Source of the DNA: Nitrosophilus labii
Lineage (GTDB): Bacteria > Campylobacterota > Campylobacteria > Campylobacterales > Nitratiruptoraceae
Direction: 5' to 3'
DNA length: 64,000 bases
NCBI RefSeq assembly: GCF_014466985.1
Contig: NZ_AP022826.1
Coordinates: forward strand, 682,001-746,000
Below are positions 47,863-55,640 of the stretch, piece after piece (position 1 is the first letter of the stretch; the number at the start of each line of letters is the position of its first letter). The notes under the pieces are model-generated. The model worked only from the letters and a program-made list of their open reading frames with translations, ran no database searches and had not been told where the DNA came from. The position numbers were made by a program, and so were the translations under genes.

Positions 47863-48940
47863 AGACATCTCCTGCAATGGAATTAAGACTATCTTGGTAT
47901 AACAAAGCATCATACTCTTTCAATGTGCTTTTTGATTCTTGGTTGAAAGCAATAATGGAATTTTTTGGTATATAATTTGTATCTGTTTTATATCTGTTTT
48001 TAGTTTTTTTGTTTGAAGGCTCTACTGTTTGAACAAGTGGCAGTAGAGCCTTCTGTTCTAACAGAAAAAGTTTTATCGGTTTCTCTTTTGTTGTTGCGTG
48101 AATTCTTTCATTGGTTACTGCAAGCCACCTAAATATTTGGCTATTTAAAGAAGCGCAATCTATTTGTAAAGGTGAGTTTTTCAGTTTAGCTTTTAATGGA
48201 ATATAGAAGTTTCTTTTTACATATCCGATAAACCGCTCAACTTTTCCTTTAGTTTGTGCTCTATATGGTTTACATAGTATTGGAGTAAAGCCATACTCTT
48301 TTGAAAAATACAAAAACTTCTAATTAAATTTATGCTTTGTAGCTCCATAAGCATTTCTTTGAATTACAACACTTTTTAGATTATCATACAGTATGCTTTT
48401 TGGAACCCCTTCAAAGAAATCGAAAGCTTTTTTATGGCACTCTTGAAATGTCTCTTGTCTCATATTGTCTGTAAAATAGACATATGCGTATCTGCTGTAT
48501 CCTAAAATCATCACAAATGCATATATCGGATTTTTGCCTCCTTTTATTACGCTCCAGTCCACTTGGGCTTGAACTCCTGGAGCAGTCTCAAATCTAATGA
48601 CTTTTTCCTCTTTTAAAGGCAGGAACTCTTTATATAAACTGCTCATATAGCTTTGCAGTATCCTTATCTTTCCTTCATACCCTTTATCTACTATTTCACG
48701 GTATATTACACTGGAAGGAATTTTATTGGGCAAAGCATCAGCAATTCTTTGTCTGATATAGTTTTTAAATGGATCCAGCTTAGATTTATATTCAACTTTT
48801 TTTCTTGGTTTTAGCCCTTTTTCTTTGAGTCTTTTAGATATAGTTCTTCTATCAAGCCCTGTCATTCTTGCAATTGCTCTTATGCTGTAGCCTTGTTTAT
48901 AGAGTGTATGGATCATAATAAACTCCTCATATGTAATCAT
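47849..48940 (-). pseudogene. istA: IS21 transposase with an in-frame TAG stop
   Basis: A single reading frame covers 48940-47849 but is broken by TAG at 48322-48320 (HKFN, stop, KFLYFSKEYGF). The HTH (YSIRAIARMTGLDRRTISKRL), QVDWSVI Asp, LYDNLKS Asp and KGKVERFIGY Glu are all readable, so the DDE triad is split by the stop. A start at ATG 48940 with GGGGG before it is better than the upstream one. The element is likely dead unless the stop is read through. Confidence 0.85.
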
Positions 48941-49059
48941 TACGCCCCCAAGTAAAAAAATCACTGGAAGCAATTTATCATATTCTCTTATTTTTGAACA
49001 CTCTTTAGTGGTACATTTTCATATTGCGTATCTGGTACATTTTAGCATTGCAGGTGACA

Positions 49060-49935
49060 TTAGGGCTTTTAGGATATGTTCAATAATGTGTGAGATCTTT
49101 TTGTTCTATTAAAGCGTCAAACTCTTTTTTGAATTCACTACCATTGTCAGAAAGGATTGCTAAAGAGCTTTTTTGATAGAGTTTAATTGAAGATATGCCA
49201 TCTATGAGAGCTTCAAGAGCTTTTGCCGTATGTTTAGCATGTTTGGATGGAATTGCGACTGCGAAGGCTATACGGCTTACAGGATCTATCATTGTCATAA
49301 TATATCGTTTTATGCCATTTGATACTTTTTGTATTGTATCAATTCCCCAAAGCTGCATAGGTTTAGTTTTAAGATTTTTTGGTTTACGATTTTTCCTTTC
49401 TCTTTTTTTGGGTTTAACTCTACCTTTAGTGTCTATACGATATGGGAATAATCTCATTTTATCAGGAGCTTTTGCTATTATTCTTCCTATTGTTGATTCT
49501 GAAGGAGTTTTTATTCCTTTTTTTTCACAAAAAGGTTTTAAAAGATGATAGAGTTTCGCCCTGCCTATATTGGGATATTTTTCTCTCAATCTTTTTATCT
49601 CTTGCACTATTTCCAAAGAGACTTTCGATTTTCTGACTTTTTTAGGTCTTGTAGATTTTGGATTAAGTAAGACAACATCTCCTTTTGCCTCTTTTAAAGC
49701 TCTTTTCCAGCGATATAGTGTTCTTCTACTTACTCCAAAAGCATCTATTGTAGCTTCCAATCCATACTTTTGCCAAAAATCTAAAATCTTTTTTCTTCTT
49801 CTTGCCTCCTCGCTTATCATAAGCGAATTGTAGTATATCCTTTCTAATCTTTTATACCCTTTGACCCCTAGCAACGTGTATCTGATTTGCACTCCCTTCC
49901 CTCCTTATAGGAGTGCCATATCTTTTTGAATCTGT
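49060..49935 (-). mobile_element. Right partial copy of the IS481-like insertion sequence
   Basis: Inverted relative to the left copy, with the shared outer end ...GAATCTGTGCA (49928-49938). It keeps about 876 bp and is cut by the right end of the IS21-family element at 49059. It contains more of the integrase domain than the left copy. Confidence 0.75.
49080..49892 (-). pseudogene. Transposase, right copy, with premature TGA
   Basis: 270 residues: HTH, rve integrase with IDTIQKVSNG and AILSDNGSEFKKEF (second Asp). The reading frame stops at TGA (49082-49080) in HY-stop-TYPKSP, where family members continue HY(W/F)TYPK with the catalytic Glu later. The rest is lost to the IS21 end 20 bp further. 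The third catalytic residue is therefore missing. Confidence 0.8.
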
Positions 49936-50026
49936 GCAATCAAAAATACAAATCTTCAGCTTGGAATTGAACATAAAGTCAAAAACTATATCAATCAATC
50001 TTTAAAAACTTTAAAAAGGAGCGAAT

Positions 50027-50221
50027 ATGCAATTGCAAGAGCTTAATACTCATCCTCTTAAACGTCTCAATATCAAGCAGGTTCAAGAGATGGTAGGTTT
50101 AAAAAAATCTGCAATATACCAAAAAGTAAAAGAAGAAAAGTTTCCTAAACCTCATAAAGATGGCCGATCGACTTTTTGGTTCTATCAGGATATTGTTAAT
50201 TATTTGTTACAGTTTAAGTAG
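50027..50221 (+). CDS. AlpA-family excisionase-like regulator
   Basis: 64 residues. LNIKQVQEMVGLKKSAIYQKVKEEKFPKPHKDGRSTFWFYQDIVNYL is a winged helix-turn-helix of the MerR/AlpA excisionase type. In P4-like elements, AlpA activates the integrase and excision. AAAAAGGAG precedes the ATG. The next gene is the initiator-like protein, 16 bp away. A vestige of its C-terminal end recurs at 51421. Confidence 0.85.
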   Translation: MQLQELNTHPLKRLNIKQVQEMVGLKKSAIYQKVKEEKFPKPHKDGRSTFWFYQDIVNYLLQFK

Positions 50222-50237
50222 TTTTTAAGGAAAAATC

Positions 50238-51071
50238 ATGAGAAAAGAGCAACTAACTTTGTTTGATGTTCAAACAAAAATAGAAAATTCTTCGTCTACC
50301 GTTGATGAACTTAGAGTTCCTATTTTTGCGCCTGTATCAAAAATTGTCAAAAATTCACGGACATATAAGGATTTTATAGAAAACAAAAATGTTCGTGTTG
50401 TAAAAACAAAATGGGGAACAGTAGAGATAAGAAATAGACTTCTGACTGATACGCATAAATCTATAATTGATGTAATTCTAAGTGTACATAAAAAAACTAA
50501 ACGTTTAACAGATGGCAGCATCGCTATATATTTTTCTTTATATGAAGCCTGGAAAATGTATCAAAATAGCAATAATGCAAAAAGTAAAAATGCAAAATGG
50601 TTCAAAGAAAAAATAGATGAGATAAGGGATACTGTCATAAAATACAAAGATAACCATGGAAACGAATTTGACTTTAATATAATTTCGCATCAGGCTTACA
50701 GTGAAAAAGAGGATTCATATGGAATTGTTTTTGACGCAAGATATGTTAAATTTTATGAAAACGGTTTATCAGTCAATTACAAAAGAGAGGTAGCAAACCT
50801 TTTAGAGCTTGAAAGTCCTCTTCTAAGATCAATAATAAGATTTTTCTTTACACATAAACAACTTAACTTAAATATAATGGACATATTTGAAACAATAGGC
50901 TTTCCAATGGAAAGCGATAGATCTATTAGATACGCAAAAAAAGAAGTAAAAGAAAACATTGATACTCTTGAAAAGTTTGGTATCCTGTATAACCCAAAAA
51001 ATGAGACATTTTACTATCAAGGGTTGAATTCTGTAAAAATTTTACCAGCTTGTATAAATGCTATTGAATAG
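50238..51071 (+). CDS. Plasmid-type replication initiator protein (probable)
   Basis: 277 residues with an N-terminal part of basic and hydrophobic segments and a C-terminal winged helix-like region (LLELESPLLRSIIRFFFTHKQLNLNIMDIFETIGFP). I do not see a named Rep_3 or RepA motif that settles the family. The call rests on the adjacent iterons 73 bp downstream, a terminator and the AlpA neighbour. A phage-type replication or regulatory protein is the alternative. Confidence 0.55.
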   Translation: MRKEQLTLFDVQTKIENSSSTVDELRVPIFAPVSKIVKNSRTYKDFIENKNVRVVKTKWGTVEIRNRLLTDTHKSIIDVILSVHKKTKRLTDGSIAIYFSLYEAWKMYQNSNNAKSKNAKWFKEKIDEIRDTVIKYKDNHGNEFDFNIISHQAYSEKEDSYGIVFDARYVKFYENGLSVNYKREVANLLELESPLLRSIIRFFFTHKQLNLNIMDIFETIGFPMESDRSIRYAKKEVKENIDTLEKFGILYNPKNETFYYQGLNSVKILPACINAIE

Positions 51072-51073
51072 AT

Positions 51074-51098
51074 GGGGCGGTTACAAAAAAACCGCCCC
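51074..51098 (+). terminator. Rho-independent-type hairpin after the initiator gene
   Basis: GGGGCGGTT, loop ACAAAAA, AACCGCCCC: a 9-bp GC-rich perfect stem 2 bp after the stop. A strong U-run is missing but TCTATAAG follows. Confidence 0.7.
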
Positions 51099-51104
51099 TC
51101 TATA

Positions 51105-51129
51105 AGAACTATAATATCTATATAGTTCT
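51105..51129. promoter_or_regulatory. Palindrome beside the iterons
   Basis: AGAACTATA, 7 bp, TATAGTTCT: a 9-bp perfect dyad ending 14 bp before the first iteron. Such dyads often bind the initiator dimer to repress its own gene or mark the origin. Confidence 0.4.
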
Positions 51130-51143
51130 ATAAATATCTGCAA

Positions 51144-51209
51144 AATACCCCAATCACGCTTCCGCAATACCCCAATCACGCTTCCGCAATACCCCAATCA
51201 CGCTTCCGT
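51144..51209 (+). repeat. Three tandem 22-bp iterons (putative replication origin)
   Basis: Three head-to-tail direct repeats of exactly 22 bp, each beginning AATACCCCAATCAC and ending GCTTCCG(C/T). Unit starts are at 51144, 51166 and 51188. Only the last base of unit 3 differs. Two helical turns per unit places the sites on one DNA face, as in plasmid iterons bound by Rep. Confidence 0.85.
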
Positions 51210-51615
51210 TTTATGTTTAAGTTTTTTAATTTTTAGAATATAAATATCTATATTTTAAAGCTTTTTGTATTTATTTCAGTATTAAAATCCCATAAAATCG
51301 CAGTTTTATTAGTTTTAGTATTTAAGATTATATACCCCAACCACGCTTCCGAGAAAAACTTAAATGACCTAATTATGGGTATATTAACAATCATAATTAT
51401 TTAAGAAAACTAAATCATAAGGACATTTTGGTTCTACAAAGATATTGTTAATTATTTGTTACAGTTTAGGTAATTGATTATAAGTATATATGTAACTATT
51501 TACACGAAATATAATATTTTATATAATTCGTTTTTCAAAAAAAGGTATTTATGATCTTAATTGTTATATACTTAGTTATGAAAGCTTTTAAGAGCTATAT
51601 AAAAAAGGGTGTACC
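51210..51615. other. Rest of the origin region: fourth iteron and vestige of an alpA duplicate
   Basis: AT-rich DNA without a complete gene. A fourth iteron copy with one clear change is at 51331-51351. At 51421-51474 a frame reads GTFWFYKDIVNYLLQF(R) then stop, matching the C-terminus of the AlpA-like protein; the upstream part is deleted. AT-richness beside iterons is typical of an unwinding region. Confidence 0.6.
51421..51474 (+). pseudogene. Fragment of a duplicated alpA-like gene
   Basis: Eighteen codons ending in TAA match the last 17 residues of the AlpA-like protein at 50027 except for Q to K and K to R changes and one more near the start. Flanking nucleotides are also similar. There is no start codon in frame. 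It suggests a second alpA was partly deleted, or that the element carried an internal direct repeat. Confidence 0.65.
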
Positions 51616-51918
51616 ATGAGTGTGGTAATCAATGTAAAGCGAGAAATAGGTGGATTTGATTTTGCAGGTTCAAGAGGCAGTGGTGAAATTATCAGAAAGA
51701 AAATAAAACCTATTCTTGATGAAGGAGATAAAGTAACTCTTGACTTTGTAGGAATAAATGGTATTACGCAATCTTTTGCAGATGAAATATTCGGGATTTT
51801 TATACGAGCTTTTGGAGTTGGATATATCAAAGATAAACTCTTGATAGTTAACGCAAATGAAAATATTCGAAAAATCATCAATTTTGTAGTATCTTACTCA
51901 AAAAAACGAACAGCCTAA
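51616..51918 (+). CDS. STAS-like domain protein (DUF4325 type)
   Basis: 100 residues. FAGSRGSGEIIRKKIKPILDEGDKVTLDFVGINGITQSFADEIFGIFIRAFG is the DUF4325/STAS-like pattern, related to anti-anti-sigma folds. Start ATG with AAAGGGTG upstream. It converges on the GHKL ATPase gene with the two stop codons overlapping. The pair resembles an ATPase plus STAS partner-switch, but usually such genes are codirectional. Confidence 0.75.
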   Translation: MSVVINVKREIGGFDFAGSRGSGEIIRKKIKPILDEGDKVTLDFVGINGITQSFADEIFGIFIRAFGVGYIKDKLLIVNANENIRKIINFVVSYSKKRTA

Positions 51919-51929
51919 TAGAGCTGTTC
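51900..51929 (-). terminator. Terminator shared by the STAS-like and GHKL genes
   Basis: A 7-bp stem (GAACAGC at 51908-51914, GCTGTTC at 51923-51929) encloses both stop codons. On the minus strand it is followed by a U-run (A-run at 51900-51906 on plus), so it is a good rho-independent terminator for the GHKL gene. It is weaker in the plus direction. Confidence 0.65.
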
Positions 51930-52727
51930 ATCATCACCATCTTCAATTAACATATTTATAATATCATCATATGTTAATGTAATATTGTTCAGGTGTAACT
52001 CAAATGCAACAATCACCCCCTTATAAGGACATTCTAATTTCTTTTTTACCGGATAATTATAAATATCTTCTTTATATATTCCGTCATTAGAAATGATGAT
52101 AAATTGTCCACCTATATGCTTGACAAATTTTTGAAACGCATATAAGCCAAACCCAGCATTTCGTTCTTGTCCATAAATTTTTTTAGCAGATGCTGTAAAT
52201 CCTTTCTCTAGAGCTTTTTCTATAGCATCATATTCTGTAGTAATATATGGAGCTTCAGTTTTCACATTTTTTAAAAATCCAATACCCCTATCAGCTATTG
52301 CAAACTGCACAACATTTTTTTGTGGATAGTATTGAGCCATAGCATATCCACCTACAATAGAGTGTGAATGATCTATTACATTATTCATCATTTCGGTAAA
52401 AAGATATTGCAAGAGATTTTTTATATCTTCTTTATCCTCTCCAGTAATATCTATGTTTTTCAACAATACATTTGTAAGATGCTGCGATATTTCTTCTATC
52501 TTCGCTCTACTTATTATATGTTCGATAGGTGAGTAAGTTTTCCATTCTTTATAGTTTCCATCCAGCATATGATCAATATATGAGTTGTTTGTTTTATGAA
52601 CTCTTCCGTTATCTTCTCCAAAAGCTTTATACACACAAACAAATACTGGTTCAACCCATTTAATCTTTGCAAAATCGATAGAATTAAAATCCAGATATTG
52701 TTCAATATTTGATATTTTTATTTCCAT
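51915..52727 (-). CDS. GHKL-type ATPase (histidine kinase / anti-sigma kinase-like)
   Basis: 270 residues. The N-box TEMMNNVIDHS, the G1 box FAIADRGIGFLKN and the G2 box GFGLYAFQKFVKHIGG show an ATP-binding Bergerat fold in the middle (about 125-225). There is no histidine phosphoacceptor or transmembrane helix. The N-terminal 100 residues are unfamiliar. With the STAS-like gene opposite, a partner-switch role is inferred. AAGGT lies before the ATG. Confidence 0.75.
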   Translation of the reverse strand: MEIKISNIEQYLDFNSIDFAKIKWVEPVFVCVYKAFGEDNGRVHKTNNSYIDHMLDGNYKEWKTYSPIEHIISRAKIEEISQHLTNVLLKNIDITGEDKEDIKNLLQYLFTEMMNNVIDHSHSIVGGYAMAQYYPQKNVVQFAIADRGIGFLKNVKTEAPYITTEYDAIEKALEKGFTASAKKIYGQERNAGFGLYAFQKFVKHIGGQFIIISNDGIYKEDIYNYPVKKKLECPYKGVIVAFELHLNNITLTYDDIINMLIEDGDDEQLY

Positions 52728-52761
52728 TATTTACCTTATAATTTTTTTAGAGTATATTAAG

Positions 52762-52780
52762 TCTCGTTTGAAAGACGAGA
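52762..52780. terminator. Short hairpin between integrase and GHKL gene
   Basis: TCTCGT, 7-nt loop, ACGAGA. It lies in the 179-bp gap and could end integrase transcription or form the leader of the GHKL gene. Confidence 0.35.
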
Positions 52781-52906
52781 AAGTCAATATTTTTTAAATA
52801 CATAAAAATTATACATAATATACGAAACTGAAACAAATGTCTCTATCTTTTATTATAATGTAAGAGAAAATTGTTGCATGATTAAAATTTTTTAAGGGAA
52901 AAAATC

Positions 52907-54114
52907 TTAAATGATTCTCCCCTCATTACCTTTTAATCTATCAATGTAATCGCTCCACCACTGCATTAAGCGAATTCTTTCTGGCAGATATTGCGCTTTG
53001 TTGTAGGTTTGTTTTACGCTGTTTGGAATGGTATGAGCCATTTGCATCTCTATTGCATCGGAATGAACTCCGTGTATATGCATGTTTTCATGCAAAATTG
53101 TGCTTGCCGTATGTCTAAATCCGTGTCCGGTAATAAGGCCTTTGTATCCGAGCCTATGGAGAGCTTGGTTGATAGTGTTTTCTGATAGTGGGATGTAATA
53201 TGATTTGTAGGAGGGGAAAACGTATATACTACAATCTTTACTTATCGGTTCCATAAATTTGATAATTTCAATCATGCTACTGGTAAGAGGGACGATGTGA
53301 GGCTTTTTTAATTTCATCTTGTGTCCCGGTATGATCCAAATTCTTTTTTCAAAATCAAACTCTTTCCATTCGGCATTCCTTATATTTGAAGGTTTTAAAA
53401 AAACGTATGGCATAAGTTTTAAAGCCATGCGGGGAGATGCATCACCAAAATAGTTATCAATAGCGATAAGCAGTTCTCTTAATCGGTTTTCATCCGTGAT
53501 ATGGGGTAGATTTTTATGTCGTTTGGGTTTTAAAAGGATGGATTTATCTATATCGGCTAAAATATTTCTTTTGGCAAATCCCAGCGTTACCGCATATTTA
53601 TATATCCGTTCAAGAATATTAAAAATTCTTCTGTTGGTTTCATCTTTGTTGCTTTTTTCGAGTCTTTTTACGATAGATATGATATCAGCCTTGATATTGC
53701 GTTAATATCCTTTTCTCCTATAAAAGGAAAGAGATGAAGTTCCAATTTTCTAACATAGCCCGTTTTTGTCTCTTTATTCATACGTTTTGGAACCTGTAAA
53801 TTGAGATATTCAAGAGCAATATCTTTAAAAAGATATTTGGCTTTTGTGGCAGTGGAAGGATTAATACCCTCCAGTATCATTTTTCGGTACTTCTCCCTTT
53901 TTTCTCTTGCCTCTTTTTGTGATATTTGAGGATATTTTCCAAGGGACATAGAAGATCTTTTACCCATAAAACTATAATCAAATCTCCACCATTTTCTGCC
54001 GTCTTTTTCAACTATCATATATAGACCGTAACCATCGGCCAATTTATACATTTTATCTTTCGGTTTTGAGTTTTTGATTTGAGTATCGGTGAGAGGTTTA
54101 ACTATTTTAGGCAT
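52907..54114 (-). pseudogene. Tyrosine integrase (P4-like) with a single frameshift
   Basis: The N-terminal part (148 residues) contains the arm-binding domain (LADGYGLYMIVEKDGRKWWRFDY, SLGKYPQISQKEAR). The second frame continues without a gap (KADIISIVKRLEKSNKDE, then MALKLMPYVFLKPSNIRNAEW) to the end. The break is at about 53695-53703 in GCAATATCAAGGCTG and needs one base. The Arg, HGFRH and YNKAQYL nucleophile Tyr are intact. The gene points away from the tRNA-Glu, as in tRNA-targeting islands. Confidence 0.85.
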
Positions 54115-54389
54115 TTTGACTCCTTATATTTTCTTCTTTACATATATACATAATTGGAGTCAAATCGAAGATAGTGTAGTATAATTTACATATATGAGGG
54201 ATAAGTAATTTAGACATTTTTATCCTTTTGCGGTAAATTTAGTCACTAAAAAAATCTAACCGCAAAAACAACTGTAAAAAAAGTTGTATAGTGATGGATT
54301 TAAATGGAAATTAACGGAAGCGCAAAAGTGATAAATTTTCGATTTGTTGGGAATATTTGGAAGATTTTGGAATTTTACGGAAAAAGTGA
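54115..54389. other. Integrase-tRNA interval with repeats
   Basis: Direct repeats TTTACATATAT at 54137-54147 and 54185-54195 could be arm-type integrase sites. TTTTGCGGT (54226-54234) and ACCGCAAAA (54259-54267) form a 9-bp inverted repeat. ACAACT...AGTTGT (54268-54287) forms a small hairpin. The integrase promoter should lie here. No gene. Confidence 0.4.
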
Positions 54390-54464
54390 TGGCGACCCCA
54401 GGGGGACTCGAACCCCCGTCACCGCCGTGAAAGGGCGGTGTCCTAACCGCTAGACGATGGGGCC
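54390..54464 (-). tRNA. tRNA-Glu (anticodon UUC)
   Basis: A 75-nt cloverleaf on the minus strand: 5 prime GGCCCCA acceptor, D-arm TCTAGCGGTTAGGA, anticodon stem CCGCC/GGCGG with loop CTTTCAC (anticodon TTC). The T-arm GGGGGTTCGAGTCCCCC is followed by encoded CCA. It abuts an integrase remnant, so it is a likely integration target. Confidence 0.95.
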
Positions 54465-54736
54465 ACATCGTCAAATCGAATTGAAATTATACAAAAAATA
54501 TTTTGATGTTTTCTTAAGTAGTTAAGATAGTTTTCGTAATTTCAGAATATATAAGACTTATTTTTTTATTTATAAGGAAAAATTTTAAGATATTCCTCCA
54601 TTAAAGTAAAAATTGATAAAAGTTAAGAAAAAAAAGTAAGAAATAGCGTATACTAATCTTTATAAAAGTTATTGTTATTGATAGGGAATCTTCTTCTAAA
54701 AAAGATTTCAAAATAAACCAAAATAAGGAGTTTAAG

Positions 54737-55183
54737 TTGGAAATAGCATTATATTTTCATCTTCTAGCAGCAACTGCTTGGATTGGTGGTTCAGTGTTTC
54801 TTTTTGCATTAGGAATTTTTTTAAGAGATAAAGTTGCACAAAAAAACGTATATTTGCATATCGGACCGCTATATGGCTATTTTGAATCTGTTTGGCTTAT
54901 AGTGCTTATTGGAACAGGTCTGCATATGTTTTTTGGACATGGTTTAGATCAAGTATTAAAAGTGGCTTTAGACTCAAGTCTTGGTCAGGTTATATTGATA
55001 AAGATTTTATTGGTAACTGCAATAACAATTTTTACAGTAGTACATATGTATATAGCTTTTAAAACTCACGGAAAAGAGAGAACTAAGATAGAGCTTTTAA
55101 TCTCCAGAGCAAGTTCTATGATGATCTTTGTACTCAATTTAGTTATATTGTGGTATGCGGCCGAGTTAAGAACAATGCTTTAG
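54737..55183 (+). CDS. CopD-like membrane protein
   Basis: 148 residues with four hydrophobic helices. IALYFHLLAATAWIGGSVFLFALG, with His in helix 1, resembles the CopD/DUF420 heme-type membrane proteins. VHMYIAFKTHGKER also has His. Possible copper or heme binding, cytoplasmic membrane. TTG start at 54737, with AAGGAG before it. The next gene has its own promoter. Confidence 0.6.
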   Translation: MEIALYFHLLAATAWIGGSVFLFALGIFLRDKVAQKNVYLHIGPLYGYFESVWLIVLIGTGLHMFFGHGLDQVLKVALDSSLGQVILIKILLVTAITIFTVVHMYIAFKTHGKERTKIELLISRASSMMIFVLNLVILWYAAELRTML

Positions 55184-55186
55184 TTT

Positions 55187-55228
55187 TTGATTTTAATCAA
55201 TGATAAAATGGGAAGTTACTCTTATAAT
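55187..55228 (+). promoter_or_regulatory. Class II Crp/Fnr-type promoter
   Basis: A perfect TTGAT-TTTA-ATCAA box (55187-55200) and a perfect -10 TATAAT (55223-55228). With a transcription start at about 55235, the box centre (55193.5) is at -41.5, the standard class II activator position. No recognisable -35 is needed. Confidence 0.8.
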
Positions 55229-55262
55229 TAGGATATATTTAATCTGAATTAAGGAGAAGGTT

Positions 55263-55607
55263 ATGGATTTACCTCAAAACGCACAAAAGGTGGAAGTTCC
55301 AGGAGCTACTGTCGATTTTTATAGATTTGAAAAAGATGGTGATACATACTATATCTTTGATACTAGTCGATGTGGACCGCCAGAACCAATGGTTAATGCA
55401 ATGTCTGGGTTAAAACTAGTTAAAGACCCTAATACAAAGTTAATTATGATTAATCACAAAAAACCTATGGGATTGTTAGATAAAATTGGTAATAATTACG
55501 ATATTCAAATAGAAAATCTACCAGATGGGAGAGTTAAGCTTATTTTTAGTTATATTGAGGGGTCAAGCGAAAAAGCAAATCTTAACGACTCATCTTGTCA
55601 CGGTTAA
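55263..55607 (+). CDS. DUF2249 domain protein
   Basis: 114 residues. FDTSRCGPPEPMVNAMSGLKLV, LIMINHKKPMGLLDKI and NLPDGRVKLIFSY match the TusA-like DUF2249 fold, with the conserved PPEP. There is one late Cys (SSCHG). It is the first gene behind the Crp/Fnr-type promoter; AAGGAGAAGG is a very strong ribosome site. Such genes occur with nitric-oxide handling genes in denitrifiers. Confidence 0.8.
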   Translation: MDLPQNAQKVEVPGATVDFYRFEKDGDTYYIFDTSRCGPPEPMVNAMSGLKLVKDPNTKLIMINHKKPMGLLDKIGNNYDIQIENLPDGRVKLIFSYIEGSSEKANLNDSSCHG

Positions 55608-55640
55608 TTACTCCTTAAAATTTATATCAAAGGAGATGCT

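Larger units (their letters stand above)
45680..49059 (-). mobile_element. IS21-family insertion sequence, interrupted by IS256
   Basis: 3380 bp bounded by TGTCA...TGACA ends. Each end has two copies of AAAATGTACCA spaced about 24 bp (45696-45706 and 45720-45730; mirrored near 49030), the multiple terminal repeats typical of IS21. Removing the nested IS256-type element (about 1.33 kb) leaves about 2.05 kb, a normal IS21 size. istA and istB are on the minus strand. No target duplication is seen because the flanks belong to different parts of the two host IS copies. Confidence 0.85.
49936..54389. mobile_element. Integrated plasmid-like element next to tRNA-Glu
   Basis: Contains an AlpA-type regulator, a replication-initiator-like protein, iterons, a STAS-like and a GHKL protein and a broken tyrosine integrase. 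It ends at the tRNA-Glu 3 prime end. The left border is unknown: the IS cluster may be part of it. I found no second copy of the tRNA 3 prime end within the window. Mobility is probably lost because of the integrase frameshift. Confidence 0.6.

Noticed and set aside
47849-49892. Alternative genetic code with readthrough of TAG/TGA
   Set aside because: Housekeeping genes in the window use both as normal stops and show no internal stops, so mutation in IS genes is sufficient.
49060-54389. Second attachment site matching the tRNA-Glu 3 prime end
   Set aside because: I looked for GGTTCGAGTCCCCC-like sequence in the accessory region and saw none. The other end may be outside the window or within the deleted part.
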